Shown: positions 7,884-18,748, counted from the stretch's first letter. The stretch is 64,000 nucleotides of DNA from Chrysosporum bergii ANA360D (GCF_029891735.1 NZ_JANQDH010000013.1:1-64000); one strand, 5' to 3'. The notes: generated by a model not told the origin, from the sequence alone. Made by a program: numbers and translations.

Positions 7884-9929
7884 CTAACGCCAACTATCCC
7901 AGCTTTGGTTAAACATCGAAGTATTAGGAAAAGCTGTGGGGTTATTATTTTTCTCCAACAGACCTTGAAGAGTTGATAATTTTGGTTCTGGCTGGGGTAA
8001 ATCATCTACTAACTCGTAAGGTACAACATGATTTTTTAAAGCAAAAGCCGCAGTAGTTCCCGCAGCAGCACCAGCAGACCACTCAAATGAGTGTACCCGA
8101 TAGGCAGCAGCAGCAATGTGACTGGTGGCTATACTTTTACCTGCTATGAGTAAATTGTCGATTTTCTGGGGAATCATCGCTCTCAAAGGAATTTGAAAGG
8201 GATAAGCCTCACCAGCACCCCGCCTTTCTCCCGGAAGCTCTCTATTACCAGGTACTTCTGGGGGGCTTTTCTCCATACAAGGATGAATATCTAAGGCATA
8301 GTGACCAATACCTACAGAATCTGGAAAAATAGTAGAACGAGTCCGGGGTATTACCGCTTCCGGTGATTTTTTACCCATAATTACAGATCCTGCTTTCCAG
8401 CTGGCCAAGGTTGCTTGTAGTCTCCGGTACGCTTCTGCTGTAAGTATCTGGCGGTAGTATTTATCTTTGTAGTTGCGGCGAGAAATATCAGTTTCCCAAA
8501 TGGTAAACCCCCCCGGCTGTCCCCAACTGGGACGGCCAATAATGCGCCGCCCTTCCCGGATATATGGATATTTCGATAAACCATGCACTGTCCCCATAGG
8601 GGAATTTAACCCGGACATCAAGCGGTTATTTTTTTGTTGTTGTTTAACACCCTCACCTAGTTGGGAATCTGTAGTACCTGCTACTAACCAGTAATAGTAA
8701 GCCAGTGCATTTTCCTCACCTTTGCGGAGAGTTTCTGTCCGCAGTCCCCCCATCCAGCCCCCTGGTTGTAACTGTCCAGTGGCTTGCAACTGTTGGCGAG
8801 TATAAACTAAGTTATCTTCGCCGGTTCCAGGACGATAGTCATTACCCCAAGTCCAATTTTGCATGGAAATGTCCCCCGGTGTGGGAGCAGAAAATTTAAT
8901 CCCACCTGAAATAGCAGGTTTTCCTGTTTGCGGACTCCAAATGCGGCGATAGGTAAAAACTAAATCAAAGTTTGCCAGTCGTGGTAGTTCATAACTAAAA
9001 TATGGAGCATACTGTGAATAAAATAAGGGCATTTTCTGGGGTTGTGGTTCATTGGTAGCCTCCATGGCAAAGGTGTAAGTAAAACCCTGGGTGCAGTAAG
9101 GATAATTTTCACTGCTAGCGGCAGAAGGTTCTAAGTGGAAAAGAGGATCAATACCCAAGCGGTAGGGAACATCGGCTAGGGCGACAATTTCCCCAGTTTC
9201 GCTGGTATCTACAACATACCATTGCGGAAAATTGCCTTTACTGTTTTGGGGAACTAAGCGAATAATATTTTTAGTAAACCAAGATGAATTTTGGTAACTA
9301 TAGGCATCTTCAATAATTTGAGATAAAGTGAAGGTGTTATGAGGTGGTGTGCCTGGGGCTGGTTGATGTTGAATAGCGATCGCCCCACTAATTAACTCTC
9401 CACTCCCCTGTTTGGTTGATGGTATAATCTCTAAATCCTTAATTACTGTATTGGGGAACCATTCTAACTTGCCTTTACCTTTTTTTTCAGCATCTTCTAG
9501 CATTTCAGTGAGAATGGTGTGACCATCACCAGGCAGAAAGCAAGACTCACTCACCCAGCAATCCCCAGGGTTAAGTTTACCATACTTGCGTTCAATACGA
9601 TTTCGCAATTCTAAATAGCCGCGAGGATAAAATTGCCGACGGCGCTGGGTGGGACGTTCATCTAATGCAGATGTCCCCTGAGAAGAAATTTGTCCTCCCA
9701 ACCAATCAGTTATTTCTGTGAGACAAACTTTCCGTCCTGCTAATAACCCCTCATAAGCCGTAGCTACCCCAGACAGTCCCCCACCCACAACTAAAATTTC
9801 ACAATTAACAGTTTTGTCTAACTTTCTTGGCGATGCAGCAACAATACCAGAATAAAGCCCAATCAAGTTAGATAAGCTGATCACCACCAGTGAAACCAGG
9901 CTGCTTGCTAGTTTGTGTCTACCCTTCAT
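7884..9929 (-). CDS. Secreted or membrane-anchored FAD-dependent oxidoreductase
   Basis: The 681-residue product has an N-terminal hydrophobic segment (LVSLVVISLSNLIGLYSGIVAA), likely a signal peptide or anchor. It is followed by the FAD-binding fold CEILVVGGGLSGVATAYEGL and the HLGGQ-type stretch TDWLGGQISSQG. The C-terminal part DNLLIAGKSIATSHIAA and EWSAGAAAGTTAAFAL is the second FAD-contacting region of the FAD_oxidored (PF12831) group. The substrate is unknown. A HIP1 site lies inside the gene. The gene is divergent from the coiled-coil/TPR gene at 10043. Confidence 0.78.
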   Translation of the reverse strand: MKGRHKLASSLVSLVVISLSNLIGLYSGIVAASPRKLDKTVNCEILVVGGGLSGVATAYEGLLAGRKVCLTEITDWLGGQISSQGTSALDERPTQRRRQFYPRGYLELRNRIERKYGKLNPGDCWVSESCFLPGDGHTILTEMLEDAEKKGKGKLEWFPNTVIKDLEIIPSTKQGSGELISGAIAIQHQPAPGTPPHNTFTLSQIIEDAYSYQNSSWFTKNIIRLVPQNSKGNFPQWYVVDTSETGEIVALADVPYRLGIDPLFHLEPSAASSENYPYCTQGFTYTFAMEATNEPQPQKMPLFYSQYAPYFSYELPRLANFDLVFTYRRIWSPQTGKPAISGGIKFSAPTPGDISMQNWTWGNDYRPGTGEDNLVYTRQQLQATGQLQPGGWMGGLRTETLRKGEENALAYYYWLVAGTTDSQLGEGVKQQQKNNRLMSGLNSPMGTVHGLSKYPYIREGRRIIGRPSWGQPGGFTIWETDISRRNYKDKYYRQILTAEAYRRLQATLASWKAGSVIMGKKSPEAVIPRTRSTIFPDSVGIGHYALDIHPCMEKSPPEVPGNRELPGERRGAGEAYPFQIPLRAMIPQKIDNLLIAGKSIATSHIAAAAYRVHSFEWSAGAAAGTTAAFALKNHVVPYELVDDLPQPEPKLSTLQGLLEKNNNPTAFPNTSMFNQSWDSWR

Positions 9930-10042
9930 TATTCAAAAACCCTTTTACTCCTATCAAATTCATTCGGTCATAATTAATTTCTGGTATAGATTGGAGATAA
10001 GCAGCCCACTGCAAAAACTGACCCAAGAATCAGGATGGTTCT

Positions 10043-12190
10043 ATGAAGCGCAAAAAACAACTTATTCTCACCAACCTATTGAAAAGCGCCATTGTCTTTT
10101 CACCTTTGTTACTGTCTGTTAGTATTGCTAGTGGAGAAATCAAACCATCCGTTTCTCCAGAGGCACGCCCTGCTAAAATCATATCTCATCAAGGGGAATA
10201 CTTGGCTCAGTTGCCGCCTCAACAGCCCACGCCAGACACCGCCCCAGCTGAAGCTGAACCGCCTGTTAATAGTACAAGTGTATTATTTAATGTGTGGTTA
10301 GTGATCTTGAGTTTGTTTCCTGTAGCTGTGATAGCTTTATTTTGGCTGTTGCGAAGAGTTGCCATTCGTGAAATAGTTCACAGAGCTATGGCAGAGTTAC
10401 AGGGTGTGGAAAATCTACAAAATCAACTCACCATTGTCAAGCAAGATGCCGAAAATCTAATTCAAGAATCTAAAAAAACCAATGGTCAATTAGAAAAACA
10501 AGTTTTTACGCTGCAACAAAATATACAAAAGGAGCAAGAAAAATTAGCTAAATTAACATCAGAATTGTTACAATCAAGGGATGCTATCTTAGCGGAGTTA
10601 GAAACAAAAATTAAAAACATTCAAGCAAATCTAGAGTCAGAATTTGTAGCACAACTATCTCAATTACAACTGCAAGCCGAACAAACAAGAGATAGAACAA
10701 TTGAGAAATTAGCAAGTTTAGAATCTCAATTAAACCATAAACTAGATGAGTTGCAGTTAAAAGCTACACAACAAAAAAATCTAACTTTAGAAGAATTGCA
10801 AAAATCTAGAGATGAATTTATTGTCCAGCTTTCTGGGTTAGCGTCGGAAACTCAGGAAGATAAAGATAAAACTATAGGAATTTTGAGACAATTACACATA
10901 GATGCTGAACAAGAAAAGCAAGAAATTATAGAAAAAATTAAAGAATTAGCAAAACTATTTCAATCATCCACCTCTGAGTTACATTCTGGAAATCAGCAAG
11001 AACAAGAGAGAGTTTTGGCTAGTTTAGCCAGTATAAAAGTAAATGCTGAACAAGAAAAAGCTAGAACTATGCAAGTTTTAGCAGAGTTAGCTGATTTATT
11101 AAAATCTCAAATAGCTGAATTACAATCAGAGGCACAACAAGAAAAAGATACCTTGGTAGAAAGTTTAACTAAATTGCAGTCAGAATTTGCATCTCAACTA
11201 TCAGCATTACGGGTAGATGCCCAAAATCAGAAGGAGTTAATCATTGCCAATTTAGAAAAATCAGGTTCCGAGTTTGCTGATCAGTTCTCGCAATTACAAT
11301 TCCATGCTCAACAACAAAAGCTATTCATTCTAGAAAAACTAGAAAAATTAGAAACAGATTTTGTATCTCAACTTTCTGAATTGCAGTTAGACGCTCAACA
11401 ACGCAAAGATGTAATATTACAAGAATTAGCCAAAACTGAACCGCCTCTTGTGACTGAAAAGGCAGAAGTTACCCAACCCCAGCCCCAAGTCCAAGAATTA
11501 GTTAATGATGATCTGCAAACAGCAGATGAGTTATTTGCTCAAAGAAAATATCCAGAAGCCATGGCAATTTATAATCAGGTAGTCAAAACTAAACCTGATA
11601 ATCCTATTAGTTGGTTAAAACGGGGTTTAACTCTAGGAAGATTACAACGCTACCAAGATGCAATAGCATCCTATGAACGCGCTATTGAAATTCAACCCGA
11701 TTATCATCAAGCTTGGTGCGATCGCGGTGTGGCTTTTGGTAAACTAGGACAACATCAACAAGCTTTTGCTTCTTTTGACAAAGCCACTCAAGTCAAGAGT
11801 GATGACCCAGTTGCTTGGTTAAATCGTGGTCTTTCTTTGATAGAGTTGGAAAGATATGAAGATGCCATCGCTAGTTTTGACCAAGCCATCAAAATCAATC
11901 CCAACTCCGCCAAAGTCTGGGATAAACGCGGTTATACTTTGGTAAGATTAGGAGAAGATGATGCAGCGATCGCTAGTTTTGACAAAGCATTAGCCATCAA
12001 CCCTGATTATGCCAGCGCTTATTACAACAAAGCCGCCTGTTATGCTTTGCAAAGAAAACTAAAATTAGCTTTAGCAAATCTGCAAAAAGCAGTAGAACTC
12101 AATGTCACATATAAAGAGGATGCAGCATTTGACATTGATTTTGATGAAATCGCCGATGATAAAAGTTTTAGAGAAATCATTTCTCAATAA
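10043..12190 (+). CDS. Membrane-anchored coiled-coil and TPR-repeat protein
   Basis: The 715-residue product has an N-terminal signal-like segment (residues 8-35) and a membrane helix at about 80-102 (LVILSLFPVAVIALFWLL). A long coiled coil follows at about 110-465. Within it, a unit of roughly 38 residues recurs, built on 'F..QLS.LQ..AQQ.K..IL..L.K'. The C-terminal 220 residues are five TPR units, for example AMAIYNQVVKTKPDNPISW and AIASYERAIEIQPDYHQAW. The likely role is a scaffold presenting TPRs on a rigid stalk. The function is not known. Confidence 0.75.
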   Translation: MKRKKQLILTNLLKSAIVFSPLLLSVSIASGEIKPSVSPEARPAKIISHQGEYLAQLPPQQPTPDTAPAEAEPPVNSTSVLFNVWLVILSLFPVAVIALFWLLRRVAIREIVHRAMAELQGVENLQNQLTIVKQDAENLIQESKKTNGQLEKQVFTLQQNIQKEQEKLAKLTSELLQSRDAILAELETKIKNIQANLESEFVAQLSQLQLQAEQTRDRTIEKLASLESQLNHKLDELQLKATQQKNLTLEELQKSRDEFIVQLSGLASETQEDKDKTIGILRQLHIDAEQEKQEIIEKIKELAKLFQSSTSELHSGNQQEQERVLASLASIKVNAEQEKARTMQVLAELADLLKSQIAELQSEAQQEKDTLVESLTKLQSEFASQLSALRVDAQNQKELIIANLEKSGSEFADQFSQLQFHAQQQKLFILEKLEKLETDFVSQLSELQLDAQQRKDVILQELAKTEPPLVTEKAEVTQPQPQVQELVNDDLQTADELFAQRKYPEAMAIYNQVVKTKPDNPISWLKRGLTLGRLQRYQDAIASYERAIEIQPDYHQAWCDRGVAFGKLGQHQQAFASFDKATQVKSDDPVAWLNRGLSLIELERYEDAIASFDQAIKINPNSAKVWDKRGYTLVRLGEDDAAIASFDKALAINPDYASAYYNKAACYALQRKLKLALANLQKAVELNVTYKEDAAFDIDFDEIADDKSFREIISQ

Positions 12191-12251
12191 AACCATCACA
12201 CCATTTATCTCTTCTCTTCTCAGTGTTAGAGGGTGTTTTATACAAAAGATA

Positions 12252-12278
12252 CAGTAGCGGGCAAGATACCCGCACTAC
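12252..12278 (+). repeat. Palindromic dispersed repeat, copy 2
   Basis: GTAGCGGGCAAGATACCCGC followed by ACTAC. This short form has the arms GCGGG(C/T) and (A)CCCGC only. It lies 30 bases from the truncated end of the adenine methylase pseudogene. Confidence 0.7.
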
Positions 12279-12305
12279 AATATTTTTATGATTTATGGTA
12301 ACGAA

Positions 12306-12527
12306 TCACAGACCCACAGACAAATAAATCATCAACACAAATAACTGGCGGTTTAAGTCATTAATCCAGATTTTGAGACGGGGAAATTTTTGCTTTAGGT
12401 AAATAAATACAGAACCCCCACCCACAAAAGGTTCTCGAAACTCCCTCAAGCTATCTGGTAACTGTGCCGCTATGTGCTTAATAGCTCTTGATTTACCACC
12501 AGGGTAACGTAATGGACTTTTGATCAT
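12306..12527 (-). pseudogene. Truncated D12-class adenine-specific DNA methylase (Dam-like)
   Basis: The first 60 codons read as the N-terminus of a D12-class N6-adenine methylase: SPLRYPGGKSRAI (motif X), REFREPFVGGGSVFIYL (motif I) and KIWINDLN. The sequence then loses similarity and stops at residue 73. The target-recognition domain and the DPPY catalytic motif are missing; complete proteins of this family have about 260-300 residues. The break is close to a dispersed repeat copy (12252-12278). The remnant keeps its start codon. It probably represents a lost orphan or restriction-associated methylase. Confidence 0.8.
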
Positions 12528-12661
12528 TTTCCGTATTTACTCTTATTTAAATTCAATAACTATCGTGTATATTGTAATTATGTGTATCCAAACTGCATTT
12601 TCTGTTTATATACAGATGATACAGAGCTTTCCCGACTCAATACCATTAGCATAGGTGAAAA

Positions 12662-15600
12662 ATGCGTATTTCCATCAGAATCGAAACTGAAACTCAATGG
12701 TTGAGAGATTTATTTGGTTTGTCTGACCAAGCCGTCCTCAAGCTATCTTTGTCATCTTCACAAAATAGCCAAGAGGTATCAATCCCCTTCGCTGGGATTG
12801 AGGAAATAGAATTTGATGCTTTAGGTGATAGCGAAGTTGTTTTCGAGACAGATATTCCCGATAATTTTGGTGATATTCATCAAGTTTCCATAGATTGGGA
12901 TTCTCTATTTCATCCCGAAAATGAGAGTATAAAAAGGATTTACATCAAAGAGTTGGTAGACGCAGGGAAAAACTACGACACAGGAAATATACAGCACACA
13001 GAGAGTAACGTTATTCCCATTACATCTACCACCCAAGGGGCTAATGACTACATAGATGGGATTTATTTTAATGTTTGGCGTAAATCAAACACAGCCAATC
13101 AAACAAGCGTAGGAACTTTTTCAGGTAACTTCGATACTTCAGGGACATTTAACCCCGATGGAAAAACCTACGTTTTAATTCATGGTTGGGTAAATAGTGG
13201 TGGTAATCCAGATAACGGATTTCTACCCAGTGAACCCGGAATGCAAATGCTGACAAAATATTTGCTGGGAAATATAGAGTCACAAGATAACGTTATTTGG
13301 GTGGATTGGAGTAACTATAGTGGTTACGAATTAGAACGAGGTACATTAACAAGATCCTTAAATTATCCCGAAGCCAGTCAAAGTTTAGCGAGAAATTCAC
13401 AAATAATCAAAGGATATTTAGAAACTTTGGGCTTTAATAATCAAGAAGCGCTAAATAAATTGACTATTATGGGGTTTAGTCTAGGCGCTCAAACTGCTGG
13501 TTTAACAGGAAAACTATATAAAAAAGATAGTCTTGATGTTGAAGAAGTTTATCTTTTTGATCCAGCAGGTCCTATTTTCGAGCAGGCTTATGCCGAATTT
13601 AACCAAGCCGACCCAGAAAACTACCAGCCCTTTTATGCCGATGCAGGAAAGAATGTTTACGCTTTTCACTCATCGAAAGACACAGGCTATGATTTCCCCA
13701 TAGGCGATCAAGACATTTATATAAACGCATACGAGTATAATAACCCTACTGTATTTCTCAACCCCCAACAACAAAATATTCCTTATGGTGGAGATTTTGT
13801 GTCCGCTGACTTAGAAAACGGGATTCCTTTAACAACATTTGGACTTCTTTATTTCAGAGGCGATGTCAACGACAAACAAGAGCAAGATGCCAAATATGGT
13901 ATTGATTATAACCTATTAGAGATAGCACAATGGCCCGCTAGTGGCCCGTTATTTTATCGACAACCCAGAGATATAGGCCCAGGTCCTGTTACTCCTCAAA
14001 AGGAAGACCAGTATTTAGGTATTGCCACTCCCGACCCTTGGGGATTAGGAGCCCATGGCTACGGACCAGCTTTTTTTGCTAAAGTCCTTGCAGATCAGCC
14101 AGTCATAGATTTAAACACAAATAGTAACACTCCCAACCTCAACGTTACTTGGGATGAAATTAGAAATCCAGATAATTACGTTACCGATAGCGCCACTAAT
14201 TCTCAGGTATGGTTTATCAACGAAGAAACCTTATCTAATGCTTCCACCAACTCAGCCACATACAAAGTAACCACCAAAGTGGCTAATATAGATTGGCGCA
14301 GAAGAGATGGAACAGAGAAAAAAGTCTTTATCACTCTTAAGGGAACTTTGTATGATGGTACGAGTTACTCTAGTGACCCCATCAATCTCCGAGACTTTTA
14401 TTACCCCTTAGATGAAACTCAGACTTCTAACAACCCTTTTGCCAGAGGCGTTGAATCTAATTTCATCATTGAGTCTCAAGACTTTAGTGAGATTAAATCT
14501 GTTGTCATCAATGTTGAAGATGCCAATAGAGATTACCTGCAAATAGACGAGATAGCAGTAGAAAAAGTTTCCAATGTCAATACAGTTCCTTTATTTGAAC
14601 TGAAAAACCTCAGCAGAATAAATGAACAAAGTATTTTTGGCAATACCAGTTTTAGTTCTTATCCCGCAAGTAGAGAGTATGTGAATATTCTTCAGGGAGA
14701 TAATGCCTTTATTGATGGTGTTTGGTTTCATGTATTAGATGAAAATGGAGAAAGAACTCCCATTAGTGATGCAGAACTAGATCCCAATCAACCTACCTAT
14801 TTTATTATTCACGGTTTTACAGCCGGGCGGGGGGATGCTTGGTTTTATGATAATTTACAATATCTCAACAACCAAGATTACAAGCTTGGTAGAAATGACT
14901 GGAAACGTTGGCAAGCTTTTAATTCCACCCAGCATGGTATTGGATTAACAGTTCAAGCTTATAATCCTGATGCTAATGTTGTCATTGTTGACTGGGGTAA
15001 TTTTGACGGTCCATTCGACTCTACCCCCATTTATACTGCTCCTGCTCTTTTTGGCACAGAAAGAACCGCCAATGCCTTGGCAGATTATATACTTACTCAA
15101 GGTTTAAATCCAGAAAATATCACCTTAGTCGGTCATAGTCTGGGTGGTCATGTAGCAGGAAAAACAGGTCAAAGAATTAAACAAGACATAGCCCAAGGAT
15201 TGTATGCAGATAATGTCAGTAGTTTAGGTACTATTATTGGCATGGATACTGCCGGTCCTATCTTTCAATCTTTGCTACCTTCTCAAAGACTAAGTGCGGA
15301 TGATGCTATTAATGTTTACAACCTACACACTTCTGCCAACTTAGGTTATGACGGTCCATTGGCGCAATATGACTTATACATTAATACTTCTTCCCTAAGC
15401 ATCAATCAAACAACATTAGGGGAACTAGTTATATCTGAATCCACATCGGCAGAGTATAATCACTCTGGATTTTCCAAAGGTCCATTAGGAGCTAATGATC
15501 ATAGTTATGCTCAGGCATTAACTGCCCTAATGTTTGCAGAGAGTGTTTCCTCATTCCAAACGCAACCGGGAGAAACTTTTGATGATGTTTTCAATAGAAA

Positions 15601-18600
15601 AGAGCAAGCAGATTTCTTTTTGTTTAATAATAGTGTCTCGGCTAATTTTTACAATGACGCTTGGGGATTCTGGCGAGAACCTTTAGATATAGTACAGGAA
15701 ACCAATTACGAATTTAGCTCAGAGGTTCAGTTTCCCTTGACTATTGAGAATCTTTTTGATAAAAATTTATTCAGCGATGAATACTTCAAATGGAATTTTG
15801 ACACCACCTCTGAGTTTTCCGATAATGCAGGTTTTTGGTACGACAAAAATTATACCGATGAGAGACAAAGCGAACCGATTAATTTAGCTGTTTCTCCAGA
15901 CACAAAATCTTACTACGACCTCAATGATCCACCATTGTTGATAGCTACGACAACAATAGCTGAACTGGCATTAGTATATCCACTCAAAGCCTTTGTGTCT
16001 CTGTACAATCTAGCCAGTAGTGCTTTCAGCGGTCCTTTAACAGGTGGGGAGATTTGGTTTGATCAACGAAATACAGACGGGGAACTCAATTTAACTCTTG
16101 ACCCATGGGAAACACCTACTACCGTTGGCAATGATGGGCAATTTACCTTACAACTCACGGAAGAGCAAAACACTTATCAAGATGTCAGTCGAGGCTTATG
16201 GAACGGTGAAAGTTTCATTAATTTTACTGAGCAAGTAATAGATTTCCGTGATGGTGTAATAGTTGCCACTAGTGGGGACGGCAACGCCATGTTAGACTCA
16301 ATTACTGGTGAAGATTACGGTATTCCTTTCATTGGCTTACCCGGAGGTAATATTTCCATTGTCACAACTCTCAAATATTCACCAGTACTACTTTGGAATG
16401 ACGCTCCTCAAAATATTAATTGGACAGATAATCAACGTTATTATGAAAGGCTCACCCCTGAAGCGTTCAATCAAACATTCTCTAACAAGTGGGCAAATAT
16501 TCCTGACCAATTGCTGGATGATCATTACAACCCATACACAGAATTAGGTCAAGGTAACGCCGATAAAGCTGCCGATGCTCTGACCTATCAATATCAACTT
16601 TTAGCACTAGTTCAAATTACTAAACGTCTGATGACCGCTTTGGAAGTGGATCGAGACAATTGGGGCAGAGAATTATCTGCTAGTCCGGTTGAGTCTGACG
16701 GTTTTCTGGCTATTCGTAGTTTTCATTTTCTCTTCCAAGTAATTTCAGGGAATGCAGACGAATATTACACCCAATTATGGAATGATTCCGGTTATGATTG
16801 GACAAGTTTAGATCCAACCAATGCTCAACAAGTCACCGAAGCTTGGACATATATCCTCAATACTCACGCCACCAAGTTAGGCGAAGAACAATCTTTCTTT
16901 GGAGCAGATGGAAAGCCCCTTAATCCAGGGGAAGTCCAGCAAAAAGTGGAAGCACTACCTCTGGAGTGGATCGCAGAAGCATTTACTCGCGGGCAAAGAC
17001 AACTAGAAGTTATTATCAGGGATGCGGGCGCAAAAGGAACTAACTTAATAATTCCTGCTATTGCCGGCGTAAAACAGAGATTCCTGCAAAATGATTCTCA
17101 AGGTTTACTTTATCAGTTTGTAGATTTGGCCTTGGAAAGTGGTAGTAAAGCAGAATATGATGCCAAAACCGAAGAAATATTTGTACGAAATGACTACTAC
17201 ACCAATTATGTATCTTCAGAACCGGATTCGGCTTTAGGCATAATTTCTCTGACTACTGATAGTGGTGCATCAGTAGAAAACATTGTCCTGGATTCAGCTA
17301 ATGAAGTTGAAAGATATTTTCAGATTGAATTATCTCAACCGGCTCCTGTTTATGGTTTAACTGTGCGTTATGTGTTGGGAGGAGATGCTGTTGAAGGGGA
17401 AGATTATCAGATTGAAGAAACAGGTTATGGTTCTTTCTACATTGCCCCTGGTGAAACCAGTTATCGATTAAATTTAGCAGTTAGGGGTGATGCAATTAAC
17501 GGAGAATCAGATTCAATCCAATTACGTTTACTCAATGCTGATTCCGGTTTTGCTATCAGTGCTGAAAAGAACTTAGCTAGTTATTTAATTTCAGCAGAAC
17601 CACTGGTTTGGGGTGGCATCAGTTTTACTCCCTCCTACTCCGCCATGGGAGATGCTGGAGATAATGTTCTTTCTGTGCCAGATTCGGCGGTAAATCCGGT
17701 TTTTGTGGGAGCAGAAGGTGCTGATGAATTTATTTTCAACCATCAAGTGAAAGGGGTAACTTATTTCCAAGACTTTGATCCCTCCCAAGGGGACAAAATC
17801 TTGGTCAACCAAACAGATTTCCCCGCAGCTGTTCCAGGTGACTTCACAATATACAGTGGAACCCTCTTTTATCAAAACGAACCCCTGGCTTTAGTGGGTA
17901 ATGTAGTGGAAGGAAGTGAACAAGCCTACTCAGCATTAACTCTTAGAGCCAATGTCGAGATCAGGAAATCCATAGTCAGTGGTACTAGGGCAGATGATAC
18001 GCTCACCCTCTCTAGTAGCGAAACTGGATCTATGGTATTTAGTGGCAGTGGTAATGATACCATCGAAGCTAGTCTAGCCACCGCGGTGAAGGTGGAAGCG
18101 GGAGCAGGTGATGATACCATCTTCCTCAGCAGTGATAGTTATGGAAATGGTAACATCGGCGCAGATATGCTTTATGTTGGTTCCCAAGGTGCCGCTAGTG
18201 GTAGTGTATTAAATGGCGGTGCTGGTGAGGATACCCTGATAGTAGTTGAGGGCGGTGATACCAATACTCTCCTTGGTGCAGCTGACAATGATAACTTACA
18301 GGTAGCTGAAGGTAGGGGACAGTTATTGTTTGGCGGTTCCGGTGGGGATGAGTTGCGTTCTAGTGACCAAGGGGGTAACCGTCTCTATGGTGGTTCTGGG
18401 GATGATCAACTCTATAGTACCGTGAGCGATCGCCTGTTTGGTGGTGCTGGTAGTGACAGCCTGTATGCCGGGGTTGGTGGTGATAACTCACTCTGGGGCG
18501 GCGCTGGTGCTGACAATTTCTGGTTAGTAATGGGAGGTTCACTACCGGATAGCCCCAATATGGTTAATGATTTTGCAGTGGGGTCAGACCGCATCGGCAT

Positions 18601-18748
18601 AAGTGGTATTACTGCTAATCAAGTGAGTTTAGTTGCTCAAGGCAACAACACCATGATTAAAGTTGATGGTGGTGACGTAGCTGTATTCACCGGGGTCAAT
18701 CCCAGCCAACTAGACGTTACGAATAGCCAACAGTTTATTTTTGTTTAA
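12662..18748 (+). CDS. Giant RTX exoprotein with two pancreatic-lipase-like domains
   Basis: The 2028-residue product has two lipase-like alpha/beta-hydrolase domains. The first (about 165-480) has YVLIHGW, the nucleophile elbow GFSLGAQ near 270, FDPAGP and GAHGYGP. The second (about 700-970) has YFIIHGF, GHSLGGH near 823, MDTAGP and NDHSYAQ. Each therefore keeps a Ser-Asp-His set in pancreatic-lipase order. A PLAT/LH2-like beta-sandwich (about 532-638) lies between them. Then come about 550 unassigned residues, a Calx-beta-like domain (about 1518-1643) and glycine/aspartate calcium-binding repeats (about 1766-1946). There is no Sec signal peptide. Secretion by a type I exporter is likely from the RTX end. 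The substrate is unknown, perhaps lipid esters. Confidence 0.82.
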   Translation: MRISIRIETETQWLRDLFGLSDQAVLKLSLSSSQNSQEVSIPFAGIEEIEFDALGDSEVVFETDIPDNFGDIHQVSIDWDSLFHPENESIKRIYIKELVDAGKNYDTGNIQHTESNVIPITSTTQGANDYIDGIYFNVWRKSNTANQTSVGTFSGNFDTSGTFNPDGKTYVLIHGWVNSGGNPDNGFLPSEPGMQMLTKYLLGNIESQDNVIWVDWSNYSGYELERGTLTRSLNYPEASQSLARNSQIIKGYLETLGFNNQEALNKLTIMGFSLGAQTAGLTGKLYKKDSLDVEEVYLFDPAGPIFEQAYAEFNQADPENYQPFYADAGKNVYAFHSSKDTGYDFPIGDQDIYINAYEYNNPTVFLNPQQQNIPYGGDFVSADLENGIPLTTFGLLYFRGDVNDKQEQDAKYGIDYNLLEIAQWPASGPLFYRQPRDIGPGPVTPQKEDQYLGIATPDPWGLGAHGYGPAFFAKVLADQPVIDLNTNSNTPNLNVTWDEIRNPDNYVTDSATNSQVWFINEETLSNASTNSATYKVTTKVANIDWRRRDGTEKKVFITLKGTLYDGTSYSSDPINLRDFYYPLDETQTSNNPFARGVESNFIIESQDFSEIKSVVINVEDANRDYLQIDEIAVEKVSNVNTVPLFELKNLSRINEQSIFGNTSFSSYPASREYVNILQGDNAFIDGVWFHVLDENGERTPISDAELDPNQPTYFIIHGFTAGRGDAWFYDNLQYLNNQDYKLGRNDWKRWQAFNSTQHGIGLTVQAYNPDANVVIVDWGNFDGPFDSTPIYTAPALFGTERTANALADYILTQGLNPENITLVGHSLGGHVAGKTGQRIKQDIAQGLYADNVSSLGTIIGMDTAGPIFQSLLPSQRLSADDAINVYNLHTSANLGYDGPLAQYDLYINTSSLSINQTTLGELVISESTSAEYNHSGFSKGPLGANDHSYAQALTALMFAESVSSFQTQPGETFDDVFNRKEQADFFLFNNSVSANFYNDAWGFWREPLDIVQETNYEFSSEVQFPLTIENLFDKNLFSDEYFKWNFDTTSEFSDNAGFWYDKNYTDERQSEPINLAVSPDTKSYYDLNDPPLLIATTTIAELALVYPLKAFVSLYNLASSAFSGPLTGGEIWFDQRNTDGELNLTLDPWETPTTVGNDGQFTLQLTEEQNTYQDVSRGLWNGESFINFTEQVIDFRDGVIVATSGDGNAMLDSITGEDYGIPFIGLPGGNISIVTTLKYSPVLLWNDAPQNINWTDNQRYYERLTPEAFNQTFSNKWANIPDQLLDDHYNPYTELGQGNADKAADALTYQYQLLALVQITKRLMTALEVDRDNWGRELSASPVESDGFLAIRSFHFLFQVISGNADEYYTQLWNDSGYDWTSLDPTNAQQVTEAWTYILNTHATKLGEEQSFFGADGKPLNPGEVQQKVEALPLEWIAEAFTRGQRQLEVIIRDAGAKGTNLIIPAIAGVKQRFLQNDSQGLLYQFVDLALESGSKAEYDAKTEEIFVRNDYYTNYVSSEPDSALGIISLTTDSGASVENIVLDSANEVERYFQIELSQPAPVYGLTVRYVLGGDAVEGEDYQIEETGYGSFYIAPGETSYRLNLAVRGDAINGESDSIQLRLLNADSGFAISAEKNLASYLISAEPLVWGGISFTPSYSAMGDAGDNVLSVPDSAVNPVFVGAEGADEFIFNHQVKGVTYFQDFDPSQGDKILVNQTDFPAAVPGDFTIYSGTLFYQNEPLALVGNVVEGSEQAYSALTLRANVEIRKSIVSGTRADDTLTLSSSETGSMVFSGSGNDTIEASLATAVKVEAGAGDDTIFLSSDSYGNGNIGADMLYVGSQGAASGSVLNGGAGEDTLIVVEGGDTNTLLGAADNDNLQVAEGRGQLLFGGSGGDELRSSDQGGNRLYGGSGDDQLYSTVSDRLFGGAGSDSLYAGVGGDNSLWGGAGADNFWLVMGGSLPDSPNMVNDFAVGSDRIGISGITANQVSLVAQGNNTMIKVDGGDVAVFTGVNPSQLDVTNSQQFIFV

